The position numbers were made by a program, and so were the translations under genes. DNA of 15,229 bases from Candidatus Ratteibacteria bacterium (lineage in GTDB: Bacteria; Ratteibacteria; UBA8468; B48-G9; JAFGKM01). The stretch covers positions 1-15,229 of the forward strand of contig JAQVEU010000006.1 of assembly GCA_028697565.1 (NCBI GenBank). The letters are read 5' to 3'. Below, piece by piece: positions 1 to 6,265 of the stretch. Position 1 is the stretch's first letter. Each line of letters begins with the position of its first letter. Under the pieces are notes generated by a model that was not told the origin of the DNA, did no database searches, and saw only the letters and a list, made by a program, of their open reading frames with translations.

Positions 1-3000
1 AGGCACAGCCATCTGGGCTGCCTTTCTGGCAGGATAAAGGGTTGAAAGTATCACTGTGATAAATATAATAAGCGTTGCAAAGACGGCAGAAAGTGAAGAA
101 TAGTTAAGTACCAGCCCTCTTAAAAGTCCTGTAGCCATAAGGATTTTGACAACAACCTGACCTAACAGATATCCTACAACAGAGCCTATTACTGCATACA
201 CCATTGATTCTGCAAGAAATAGAGATGAGATATGTACAGGGGCAAGGCCAACTGCACTATAGGTTCCGATTTCCCTGATTCTCTCATAGACCGCTCCTAA
301 CATAGTATTAAGAACTATAAGGGCTGCTATAAGTATAGGAATTATAAGATTACTTATACCAGAAAAAGATGTAAGTCCCATACTGCTATAAACATATGTC
401 TTTTCTCCAATCCCTGCAAAAATAATAACTGCAAGTTTTGAGATAAAACTTTCCACAAGACCCTTGCCATCAACATTATCATTAAACCTTACTGCTATGG
501 ACTGAAGTGTTCCTTTCATATCCATCAGTGTCCCAAAAGGAAGTATAGCAATATTTTCCGCTTCACTATGAACAAATACCTCCATTTTGGTCTGGGATGT
601 AAAGACCTGTGCTGTCTTTTCCATCTTTATCTTCGCCACTTCTCTTTCAGGCAGCACTGAGAAATCTACAGGGGTAATTCTTTCATCATCAATGTCTTTG
701 ATATTATTAAGTATTTTCTCATCAAAAATACCCTTAAATATCAGATCCCTGCCGTATATATATATCCTTGCCTTACCAATATCTGCATCTGTTAGATGAA
801 GTTCATTAGATGTCTTTTTTGAGAGTATAACTGATTTTTCATACATATCACTGAACCACTCCCCCTTTACTATAGCACTTCTGACAGGGGTAATCTCCTG
901 TGGAGAAAGTCCTAAGATACCAGATACTAATGTATCACTGTCTCCGTATGTGAGATTAACAGCAGTTCTGTAACCAAGTTCATCAAGAACGAACCATCCT
1001 CTTGGTGCAATTGTACTATTCTCTGAAAATTCGTTCTCTGTATACTCCATCGCAGTTTCCATAAGAGGTGACCATGAACGGTCCCTGAGTAAGATCCCCT
1101 GATAAAGTGGCTTGTATGGCTTTAAAATCTGGTTGTACTTCATATATGACTTTATAGATGTAAATGAAAGGACTGTAAATGTAAGAAGGATTAATGTAAT
1201 AGCAGTAAGTATCGTCCTTATAGGCCTTCTCTTCATATTTGCAACCCCAAGTGAAAACGCTGTGGCTGTTGCTGTAACTCTACCAACATCTGTCTCATAT
1301 ACACGGGACGATTCCATTTTTATCTGTCTCATCTGCTCTTCAAACTTGGAGGCAACTATTGACAGCACTACAAGAGAAAGGGCAAGAACTATAAATGAGA
1401 GAAGGATAACCTCAGGGGCATTTGTCAGTTTGAAGGCAGGGTGTACCATCCTCATAATCCAGTAGACAACAATAAAGATACCAAAAGTTCCTGCAATTCT
1501 CTTTTCAAGTTTTACAAAATTGAACAATAACCGTTCTCCAAAGTATGCAAAAGGAAGAAGCAGTATAAAGTAGAATATAACTCCCTTTACAACATCATTG
1601 GCAGTATTTCTCACATCCGGATATGCCCTGCACTCAATTGCCTGTGATTGCCTTGAATACTTTAAAAAGTCATACCATCTATTATCCTGTTTTGCTAGGT
1701 TAGCCATTTCCAACAACTTTTTTGATTCTTCCTGAAGTTCTGTCAGACGCTCATTTTTTATCCCAAACTGCTCAAAATTTTTTCTTCTATAGGTATCAAG
1801 GATTATCATATCCTTCGCTGCCTGATAGGGTGTATTATATATAAACGGTGTGTTGGCAACCTCAAATCCAAGCCCTTCGGATGTCTCTTTACTGCCTTCC
1901 TTTGCATTTAAAAGAAGCAGCCGTTTGCCAAGAGGACCTGCCTGCCCGAGAATTTTAATCCGCATATGCTCCCTTGCAAACACACATCCCAATGGTTCAG
2001 AGGATGAACTCCACCTGAAAGGGATAAACTCAGGATATTCCAGATAATATCCATACTCACTTGGAACACTATTTGACATATCAAGTACTTCCACTTTGTC
2101 CAGTTGAACAAGATACTGGGGGTCTATAAGTCCTGTAAGAGAGATTGTCCTTGACTCAAAAAGAACGAGCATCCAGTCCTTTTCCTTATAGTCCATAGAG
2201 AATGTGACAGGATACTGACCTGCTCCACCTACCCCCAGGTCAGGAGAAAGAACTATCTCTCCACTATCTTTATCTATAGAGAAAGCCGCCAGAGTTATCC
2301 TATTTCCTGAATATAGTGAAGAAAAAACACCCTTCCCATTTTCATCTGTCATACCTATAGGGACATTCCTCACACCCATAGATGTCTTTTGAGTTATAGA
2401 AAAAGGAGCAGTAAGATGAACCCTCGGTATTACAAGCGCACCAACCACGGGCTCGCTTGGTACAAAACTTTTGGTGGGGTCAAATGTCACTATCTTTGCA
2501 TTAAGGGTATAGAGATTATCCTTTATCAAACCAAACTCAATCTGTGGGAAGAAGTCAGGGTCATTAACGGCTGTCTTAAGAATATTTTTAAGAAATAGTG
2601 TCTGTTTTGCTATGTTGTTAATGTTTAGGTATTCATAAATATCCACAGGAGTATCAACACGCCACCTGCCATCATCAACAGTCACAAATGAAAGGGCAGG
2701 GTTACCAGATAATAGCACCAATTCACCGTCTGTTCGTATCTTTTCAGGAAGAAATGTCTGCCATATAATTCCTCTTTCAGGGCTTATACCATTTACCAAA
2801 GATGTATCTTTGTTATACCCAAGATATCTGCTTACTCTATCTGCATATTCCATAAACTTCCTGCCATATGGGGCAAATACCCTCTGGGTATAGAAATCAT
2901 AGGAGTTATGCCAGATGCCTAAACTCTGTGAACCGTCAGACAGGTCAAGTCCTATAAAAAGTTTTACCTGGATGATATCTTCTTTCGGTATCCTTTTTCT

Positions 3001-3918
3001 GAAAAAAGGTTCCTGTCTTATATGCCTTTGAATAAAATCATTGATTCCTCCCATTGTCTGAAAGTGTGAGGAAGTAGCAAGGAAAATTACTGTTCTTGCT
3101 GGCGGGTTCATACTAAAATAGTCGAGAATATCCAAAAGTGCTGATATACCACAGGCAGAAGAGGCACCACTGGCAACAGCAGGAACAATACCCACGCTAT
3201 CGTAATATGCCTGTAGTATAATAATATCATCTTTAAGTTTTTTATCCCTACCTTCAAGATAACCATATATGTTATAGTCCGGCACACCTTCCCAGTCCAT
3301 CCTTCCAAATAAACTAACTTCCTTTTCTTGTTTGGCAAGTTCAATAATTGTTTGAGTATTCTTATAGGCGTAGAACCTCGGAATATCAACAGGGACATTT
3401 ACAAATTTCTGCTCTGACTGAATCCGTGTGATATCACCTGTTTCTGTAAATATAAATGCCCTTGCACCTAACATCGCAAGTGTCTGCCACCTTGTTCCCG
3501 AATCAAAATCAAGGACAATAATGTTTCCTTCTATATCCTTTCCAGTTAAATTTCTAAGGTCTCCATTGCCTCCGTATATCAGTTTCCCTGTTATGCCTTC
3601 AGGAGGCAGTGTGGATGTTCTGACAAGGTTTGGCCACAAACAATGAATATCTATTTTTTTATTGTCAACCGTAAGATAAGCATATTTTTCGACAGGAACA
3701 ACCGACATAAACTCTTCCTTTTTGACTCTCTTTAGGCCTGCCTCTTGGAACCTCCTTTCTATGAAATCTGCTGATTGTCTGTGCCCCTCTGAACCAGGCA
3801 TACGAGAAGAGAAAGAAGAAAAGAACATAAGATATTCATTAAGACCTTCAGAATATAAAAATGACTGAAAAAAGAAGATGGTTAAAATGGTGGGTAGATA
3901 AAAAAACTTTTTACTCAT
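1..3918 (-). CDS. M28 peptidase-like / FtsX permease fusion protein (C-terminus off the window)
   Basis: This frame is open from the ATG at 3918 to the window edge (1306 codons, no stop). Residues 1-25 form a signal or membrane segment. Residues 30-450 resemble a PA-containing M28 aminopeptidase ectodomain: a PA-like part at about 95-200, then a Y-Y-D-S segment at 238-241 where M28 enzymes have H-x-D. The GA-x-D bridge segment reads GASSACG (251-257), and the catalytic Glu-Glu segment reads SSHFQ (283-287). D325 is kept. A long beta-rich region follows, then helices at about 778-796, 806-823 and 835-855. An FtsX/MacB-type permease follows: first helix about 898-920, extracytoplasmic loop about 920-1180, and further helices with the typical YERIREIG and YPARKAA signatures near the edge. 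The start has a GGAG 7 nt upstream and overlaps the TPR lipoprotein gene by 8 nt. No ABC ATPase is visible; it may lie beyond the left edge. I infer an envelope permease with a non-catalytic, ligand-binding M28 fold. Confidence 0.8.
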   Translation of the reverse strand, partial: MSKKFFYLPTILTIFFFQSFLYSEGLNEYLMFFSSFSSRMPGSEGHRQSADFIERRFQEAGLKRVKKEEFMSVVPVEKYAYLTVDNKKIDIHCLWPNLVRTSTLPPEGITGKLIYGGNGDLRNLTGKDIEGNIIVLDFDSGTRWQTLAMLGARAFIFTETGDITRIQSEQKFVNVPVDIPRFYAYKNTQTIIELAKQEKEVSLFGRMDWEGVPDYNIYGYLEGRDKKLKDDIIILQAYYDSVGIVPAVASGASSACGISALLDILDYFSMNPPARTVIFLATSSHFQTMGGINDFIQRHIRQEPFFRKRIPKEDIIQVKLFIGLDLSDGSQSLGIWHNSYDFYTQRVFAPYGRKFMEYADRVSRYLGYNKDTSLVNGISPERGIIWQTFLPEKIRTDGELVLLSGNPALSFVTVDDGRWRVDTPVDIYEYLNINNIAKQTLFLKNILKTAVNDPDFFPQIEFGLIKDNLYTLNAKIVTFDPTKSFVPSEPVVGALVIPRVHLTAPFSITQKTSMGVRNVPIGMTDENGKGVFSSLYSGNRITLAAFSIDKDSGEIVLSPDLGVGGAGQYPVTFSMDYKEKDWMLVLFESRTISLTGLIDPQYLVQLDKVEVLDMSNSVPSEYGYYLEYPEFIPFRWSSSSEPLGCVFAREHMRIKILGQAGPLGKRLLLLNAKEGSKETSEGLGFEVANTPFIYNTPYQAAKDMIILDTYRRKNFEQFGIKNERLTELQEESKKLLEMANLAKQDNRWYDFLKYSRQSQAIECRAYPDVRNTANDVVKGVIFYFILLLPFAYFGERLLFNFVKLEKRIAGTFGIFIVVYWIMRMVHPAFKLTNAPEVILLSFIVLALSLVVLSIVASKFEEQMRQIKMESSRVYETDVGRVTATATAFSLGVANMKRRPIRTILTAITLILLTFTVLSFTSIKSYMKYNQILKPYKPLYQGILLRDRSWSPLMETAMEYTENEFSENSTIAPRGWFVLDELGYRTAVNLTYGDSDTLVSGILGLSPQEITPVRSAIVKGEWFSDMYEKSVILSKKTSNELHLTDADIGKARIYIYGRDLIFKGIFDEKILNNIKDIDDERITPVDFSVLPEREVAKIKMEKTAQVFTSQTKMEVFVHSEAENIAILPFGTLMDMKGTLQSIAVRFNDNVDGKGLVESFISKLAVIIFAGIGEKTYVYSSMGLTSFSGISNLIIPILIAALIVLNTMLGAVYERIREIGTYSAVGLAPVHISSLFLAESMVYAVIGSVVGYLLGQVVVKILMATGLLRGLVLNYSSLSAVFATLIIFITVILSTLYPARKAAQMAVP

Positions 3919-4441
3919 CTCTTAACTCCCTTAACTTTGACCATGCCTTTCTTGAACCAGGGTTTACATTTACCTCATCAACAAACTCTTTTTTTGCCGC
4001 AGCAACATCTCCTTCTTTTTCATACATAAGACCTTTCAAAAAATGGACATCCCGATAATATCTATTCATTTCAAGTACTCTATCTAAGTTTTTTCTTGCA
4101 CTATCAAAGTCCTCGTTATAAAAATTTATAAGTGCGAGATTGAAAACAAGATTAACATTATTTGGGAAATAAGTCAACCCTTTTGATGTCCATACTTCCG
4201 CATCAGATAGTTGATTTTTTATAATATAGGCCATCACTATCATTTCATATATCTCTGCCTTTTGCTTATAATTCAGTGCCTCTTTCCATACCTCAATCGC
4301 CTTATCAATCTCTCCTGTAGAAAAATATCTATTTCCTTCTTCTGTAAGTTTATGTGATAAAGAGATATCATCACCTACAGAACAGCCCCCCATAAAAATA
4401 CCCATGGCAAGCAACAAAACAAGTTCGTATGAGAGTTTCAT
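3911..4441 (-). CDS. TPR-repeat lipoprotein
   Basis: The 176-aa product begins with a lipoprotein signal: a hydrophobic stretch at residues 7-19 ending in M-G-G-C with the acceptor Cys at 20. Four TPR-like helix pairs follow at about 30-63, 64-97, 98-131 and 132-165. The pattern of small and aromatic residues (for example GNRYFSTGEIDKAIEVW) is typical of TPRs. TPR lipoproteins usually act as scaffolds at the membrane surface. The start codon overlaps the stop of the upstream 60-aa gene in an ATGA arrangement, and the stop overlaps the next gene by 8 nt. The three proteins are therefore probably made together and may form one envelope complex. The family assignment is firm as TPR; the partner is inferred from gene order. 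Confidence 0.85.
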   Translation of the reverse strand: MKLSYELVLLLAMGIFMGGCSVGDDISLSHKLTEEGNRYFSTGEIDKAIEVWKEALNYKQKAEIYEMIVMAYIIKNQLSDAEVWTSKGLTYFPNNVNLVFNLALINFYNEDFDSARKNLDRVLEMNRYYRDVHFLKGLMYEKEGDVAAAKKEFVDEVNVNPGSRKAWSKLRELRDE

Positions 4442-4620
4442 TTGTAGATACCCTTCATTCTTTGTATTCGCCTTAACAATATCCAGATGAGAAGAAATAA
4501 AAAAATTAACAGCAGTGTCTTTGAAAGGTAGGTCTCTCTGCGTAAAACACTAGGCCAAAGAGCAAAAATTGAAATGATAATCACTAAATCTTCCCATAAA
4601 GGTGTCTTTTTTGTATCCAT
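4438..4620 (-). CDS. Small two-helix membrane protein
   Basis: The 60-aa product has two hydrophobic segments (about residues 11-25 and 31-49) separated by a basic loop, and ends in a strongly basic tail (RRIQRMKGIYK). I recognise no family. Its stop overlaps the start of the TPR lipoprotein gene by 4 nt (ATGA), which supports it being a real first cistron of the left operon. No convincing Shine-Dalgarno or -35/-10 pair precedes it. The sequence directly upstream is a 7-bp hairpin (4634-4651) and other inverted repeats. A small membrane partner of the permease is a reasonable guess only. Confidence 0.6.
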   Translation of the reverse strand: MDTKKTPLWEDLVIIISIFALWPSVLRRETYLSKTLLLIFLFLLIWILLRRIQRMKGIYK

Positions 4621-4633
4621 AAATAGTACAAGA

Positions 4634-4763
4634 TAATCCCTAACGGGATTACTTTCATAGGAGCACTTCTCCTCACTTTCTCGGCGGGCGTGCCAGAAAA
4701 TGGTCTTTGCTCATCGCACTGGCACCCTCCTAATTCGCATCGGAATTTTTGAAATTCTAATGC
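4634..4763. repeat. Cluster of four adjacent inverted repeats
   Basis: Four stem-loops lie head to tail. TAATCCC/GGGATTA with a TAAC loop at 4634-4651. AGGAG/CTCCT with loop CACTT at 4659-4673. TGCCAG (4691-4696)/CTGGCA (4719-4724) with a 22-nt loop. GAATTT/AAATTC with loop TTG at 4743-4757, extended by GCAT (4737-4740)/ATGC (4760-4763). None has a T-run that would make a good intrinsic terminator. The cluster could be a structured RNA, the leader of the minus-strand operon, or a palindromic repeat element. Confidence 0.6.
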
Positions 4764-4773
4764 TACAAAATAC

Positions 4774-4797
4774 TTGGGGGAAAATACCTTCCCCCAA
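4774..4797. repeat. Perfect 9-bp stem-loop inside the direct repeat
   Basis: TTGGGGGAA pairs with TTCCCCCAA across a 6-nt loop, and the same structure recurs at 4997-5020. On the minus strand it lies downstream of the tRNA and of the pseudo-tRNA, so it could end their transcription. The T-run after it is poor (GTATTTT in this copy), so this is only possible. Confidence 0.6.
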
Positions 4798-4852
4798 ACC
4801 CCTATCAGCCGTGTGTCTTCAAATCCCCTTAAGAATTCTTCTTCTATTTTTT

Positions 4853-4887
4853 ATTTACTAATCACTGGTCACTATTCACTAATCACT
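4853..4887 (-). repeat. Degenerate heptamer array, 5 units (copy 1)
   Basis: Read on the minus strand, five 7-mers follow without gaps: AGTGATT, AGTGAAT, AGTGACC, AGTGATT, AGTAAAT. The period is exactly 7 and the first five bases are nearly fixed (AGTGA). It sits between the pseudo-tRNA 3' end and the hairpin at 4774-4797. Confidence 0.85.
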
Positions 4888-4897
4888 GCCTTTACCG

Positions 4898-4985
4898 TGC
4901 CGGGAGGGGGATTTGAACCCACCACGGCGTCGCTCCGCTCCTCAGGAGGGGGTGTTTCCCCCTTCCTGATATAGTCATCCCCCCA
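4898..4985 (-). pseudogene. Degenerate tRNA-Leu copy (3' part intact)
   Basis: The minus strand here ends with the same T-arm and 3' acceptor as the tRNA-Leu at 5121-5202. The match extends back through GCCGTGG of the variable region, with one extra T. The 5' part (4929-4985) is unlike the functional gene except for a GGGATG at the start. A hairpin (4942-4969) replaces the D and anticodon arms. The length (88 nt) is close to that of the intact tRNA (82 nt), so I read it as a duplicated tRNA whose 5' half decayed or was replaced. It could instead be only a 3' fragment joined to unrelated DNA. Confidence 0.5.
4942..4969. repeat. GC-rich hairpin between the direct repeats
   Basis: TCAGGAGGGGG pairs with CCCCC-T-TCCTGA (11 bp with one bulged base) across a TGTTT loop. 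No T-run follows on either strand, so it is not a standard terminator. It occupies the place where the D and anticodon arms of the decayed tRNA would be. Confidence 0.7.
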
Positions 4986-5150
4986 CTACAAACTACTTGG
5001 GGGAAAATACCTTCCCCCAAACCCCTATCAGCCGTGTGTCTTCAAATCCCCTTAAGAATTCTTCTTCTATTTTTTATTTACTAATCACTGGTCACTATTC
5101 ACTAATCACTGCCTTTACTGTGCCGGGAGGGGGATTTGAACCCCCACGGC
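4986..5150. repeat. Direct repeat, copy 2 (165 bp)
   Basis: This is the second copy of the 4763-4928 repeat. Its right end lies inside the intact tRNA-Leu gene (5121-5202). It carries the same hairpin (4997-5005/5012-5020) and heptamer array (5076-5110). Confidence 0.95.
5076..5110 (-). repeat. Degenerate heptamer array, 5 units (copy 2)
   Basis: This array is identical to the one at 4853-4887 because it lies in the second direct-repeat copy. It begins 10 bp past the 3' end of the intact tRNA-Leu. Confidence 0.85.
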
Positions 5151-5202
5151 TTGCGCCATACGCCCCTCAAACGTACGTGTCTGCCAGTTCCACCATCCCG
5201 GC
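5121..5202 (-). tRNA. tRNA-Leu (anticodon GAG)
   Basis: An 82-nt class II tRNA folds cleanly. The acceptor stem is GCCGGGA/TCCCGGC with discriminator A at 5121. The D-arm contains AACTGGCAGAC. The anticodon stem is TACGT/GCGTA with loop TTGAGGG, giving anticodon GAG at 5166-5168. The long variable arm is TGGCGCAAGCC, and the T-arm has a GGGGG/CCCCC stem with loop TTCAAAT. The long variable arm and anticodon identify it as leucine, reading CUC and CUU. No CCA is encoded. A TATAAT lies 13 bp upstream (5216-5221), with no clear -35. Confidence 0.96.
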
Positions 5203-5215
5203 TAAACATACCATA

Positions 5216-5221
5216 ATTATA
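5216..5221 (-). promoter_or_regulatory. Possible -10 box of tRNA-Leu
   Basis: TATAAT on the minus strand stands 13 bp before the tRNA 5' end. I see no good -35 at 16-18 bp spacing; the region is A/T-rich. Confidence 0.4.
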
Positions 5222-5255
5222 AGATTGGAAAATTAAAAGATTTTAAGATTCTTTT

Positions 5256-5275
5256 TTATTCTAATTTATTCTAAT
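5256..5275. repeat. Tandem 10-mer pair
   Basis: TTATTCTAAT occurs twice in exact tandem, just past the 3' end of glyQ. AAGATT/AATCTT arms flank the pair (about 5245-5277). It is low complexity and of unknown meaning; it could help end glyQ transcription, but it has no GC stem. Confidence 0.6.
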
Positions 5276-5300
5276 CTTCCCTGTGTTCCTTTTTACTTTA

Positions 5301-6164
5301 TTATACTTTTCTTTCTCTCTTCAGGTAAAGTTCTGCACACATCCTCGCCAACTTTCTCACTCTCCCGATATACCTTACCCTTTCACTAACACTTATCGCC
5401 TTCCTCGCATCAAGAAGATTAAACAGATGAGAGAGTTTAAGTACATAATCATAAGAAGGATATAAAACATCCTCTTTCAATAGTTTTTCTGCTTCCGCTT
5501 CATATCTGTCAAATACTTCAAAAAGCAGTGATATATCCGCCTTATCAAAACTATAAATAGAATAGTCCCGCTCTCTATCCTTCTGTATCTCACCATACAA
5601 AACATCCTTGTTCCATCTCAATTCATAGACATTGTTTTTCTTCTGTATAAAGTTTGCAATACGGTCCAGTCCATATGTTATCTCAACAGAAGGTGGAGAA
5701 AGGTCAATACCTCCTGCCTGTTGCATATATGTAAACTGTGTAATCTCAAGCCCATCAATCCAGACCTCCCAGCCAACACCCCATGCACCAAGTGTAGGTG
5801 CCTCCCAGTTGTCCTCTATAAATCTTATGTCATGTTGGGATATATCTATTCCTATTGCTTTTAAACTCTCAAGATATATATCCTGTACCCTACAAGGAGG
5901 TGGTTTCACTATCACCTGTATCTGATGGTGAAGATACAACCGCACAGGGTTATCACCATACCTTCCATCAGCAGGTCTTGCCGATGGCTCAAGATACACC
6001 ACACTCCACTTTTTATCTCCTAATATACCAAAAAATGTTGCCGGGTTGAGTGTACCTGCCCCCACCTCTACATCATAAGGATGCCACAGAAGACAACCCT
6101 TTTTTATCCAGTAGTCCTCTAACTTTCTCCATATATCCTGAAATGTCATTATTCCCTTTTCCAT
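5301..6164 (-). CDS. glyQ: Glycyl-tRNA synthetase alpha subunit
   Basis: This is the class II catalytic alpha subunit of the alpha2-beta2 GlyRS, which charges tRNA-Gly with glycine. The 287-aa length is normal. Typical GlyQ stretches are present: an N-terminal TFQDIWRKLEDYW, VGAGTLNPATFF, the RPADGRYGDNPVRLY block, HDIRFIEDNWEAPTLGAWG and GWEVWIDGLEITQFTYMQQ. The start at 6164 lies 8 nt after a TATAAT. A second ATG at 6149 (residue 6) has AAAAGGGA just before it and gives a start like some GlyQ proteins, so either may be used. The beta subunit gene glyS, often adjacent, is not on either side: downstream is a tRNA and repeats. The gene diverges from the radical SAM gene. Confidence 0.95.
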   Translation of the reverse strand: MEKGIMTFQDIWRKLEDYWIKKGCLLWHPYDVEVGAGTLNPATFFGILGDKKWSVVYLEPSARPADGRYGDNPVRLYLHHQIQVIVKPPPCRVQDIYLESLKAIGIDISQHDIRFIEDNWEAPTLGAWGVGWEVWIDGLEITQFTYMQQAGGIDLSPPSVEITYGLDRIANFIQKKNNVYELRWNKDVLYGEIQKDRERDYSIYSFDKADISLLFEVFDRYEAEAEKLLKEDVLYPSYDYVLKLSHLFNLLDARKAISVSERVRYIGRVRKLARMCAELYLKRERKV

Positions 6165-6172
6165 ATTATTTA

Positions 6173-6201
6173 ATTATAAAATACTTCTTCTTTTTATACA
6201 A
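6173..6201 (-). promoter_or_regulatory. glyQ promoter
   Basis: On the minus strand TTGTAT (6201-6196) and TATAAT (6178-6173) are separated by 17 bp. The -10 ends 8 nt before the first glyQ ATG, so transcription would start at or next to it. That gives a leaderless mRNA, or a leader of about 15 nt if the ATG at 6149 is used. Confidence 0.65.
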
Positions 6202-6217
6202 CTTTTCCCTCCTATTC

Positions 6218-6250
6218 CACTTTTACGTTTTGACTTTTACCTTTTGACTT
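6218..6250 (-). repeat. Degenerate heptamer array (AAAAGTC-type)
   Basis: On the minus strand the units AAGTC, AAAAGGT, AAAAGTC, AAAACGT and AAAAGTG follow with a period of 7 (the first is partial). The array fills the space between the two divergent promoters and supplies the -35 hexamer of the plus-strand one. Confidence 0.75.
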
Positions 6251-6258
6251 ATTAATAT
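6230..6258 (+). promoter_or_regulatory. Radical SAM gene promoter
   Basis: TTGACT (6230-6235) and TAATAT (6253-6258) are 17 bp apart. The -10 ends 7 nt before the ATG at 6266 and no Shine-Dalgarno sequence is present, which fits a leaderless transcript. Confidence 0.65.
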
Positions 6259-6265
6259 ATTATGT

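Larger units (their letters stand above)
4763..4928. repeat. Direct repeat, copy 1 (166 bp)
   Basis: This segment matches 4986-5150 at a constant offset of 223 bp until one extra base near 4921. I count two substitutions and one insertion, about 98% identity. Inside it are a perfect 9-bp hairpin (4774-4782/4789-4797), an AAGAATTCTT palindrome near 4831, a five-unit heptamer array (4853-4887), and the 3' part of a tRNA-Leu (4898-4928). Confidence 0.95.
4621..5120. other. 500-bp gene-free stretch made of repeats
   Basis: No coding region is credible here. It holds, left to right, a run of four inverted repeats (4634-4763), copy 1 of a 166-bp direct repeat with a tRNA-Leu 3' part (4763-4928), a strong hairpin (4942-4969), and the non-tRNA part of copy 2 (4986-5120). 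Open frames on the plus strand in both copies begin with the same peptide because they are the same repeat. Confidence 0.85.

Noticed and set aside
4853..5110. CRISPR array
   Set aside because: The repeats are 7-bp tandem units without spacers plus one large duplication; no cas genes are nearby.
4763..5150. attL/attR of an integrated element at tRNA-Leu
   Set aside because: Only 57 bp lies between the copies, no integrase is present, and the identity extends 130 bp past the tRNA end. A tandem duplication fits better, though an excision scar cannot be excluded.
4774..5236. Two plus-strand open frames with the same N-terminal peptide, which look like paralogous small proteins
   Set aside because: They are translations of the two copies of a non-coding direct repeat containing a hairpin, heptamers and the antisense of a tRNA.
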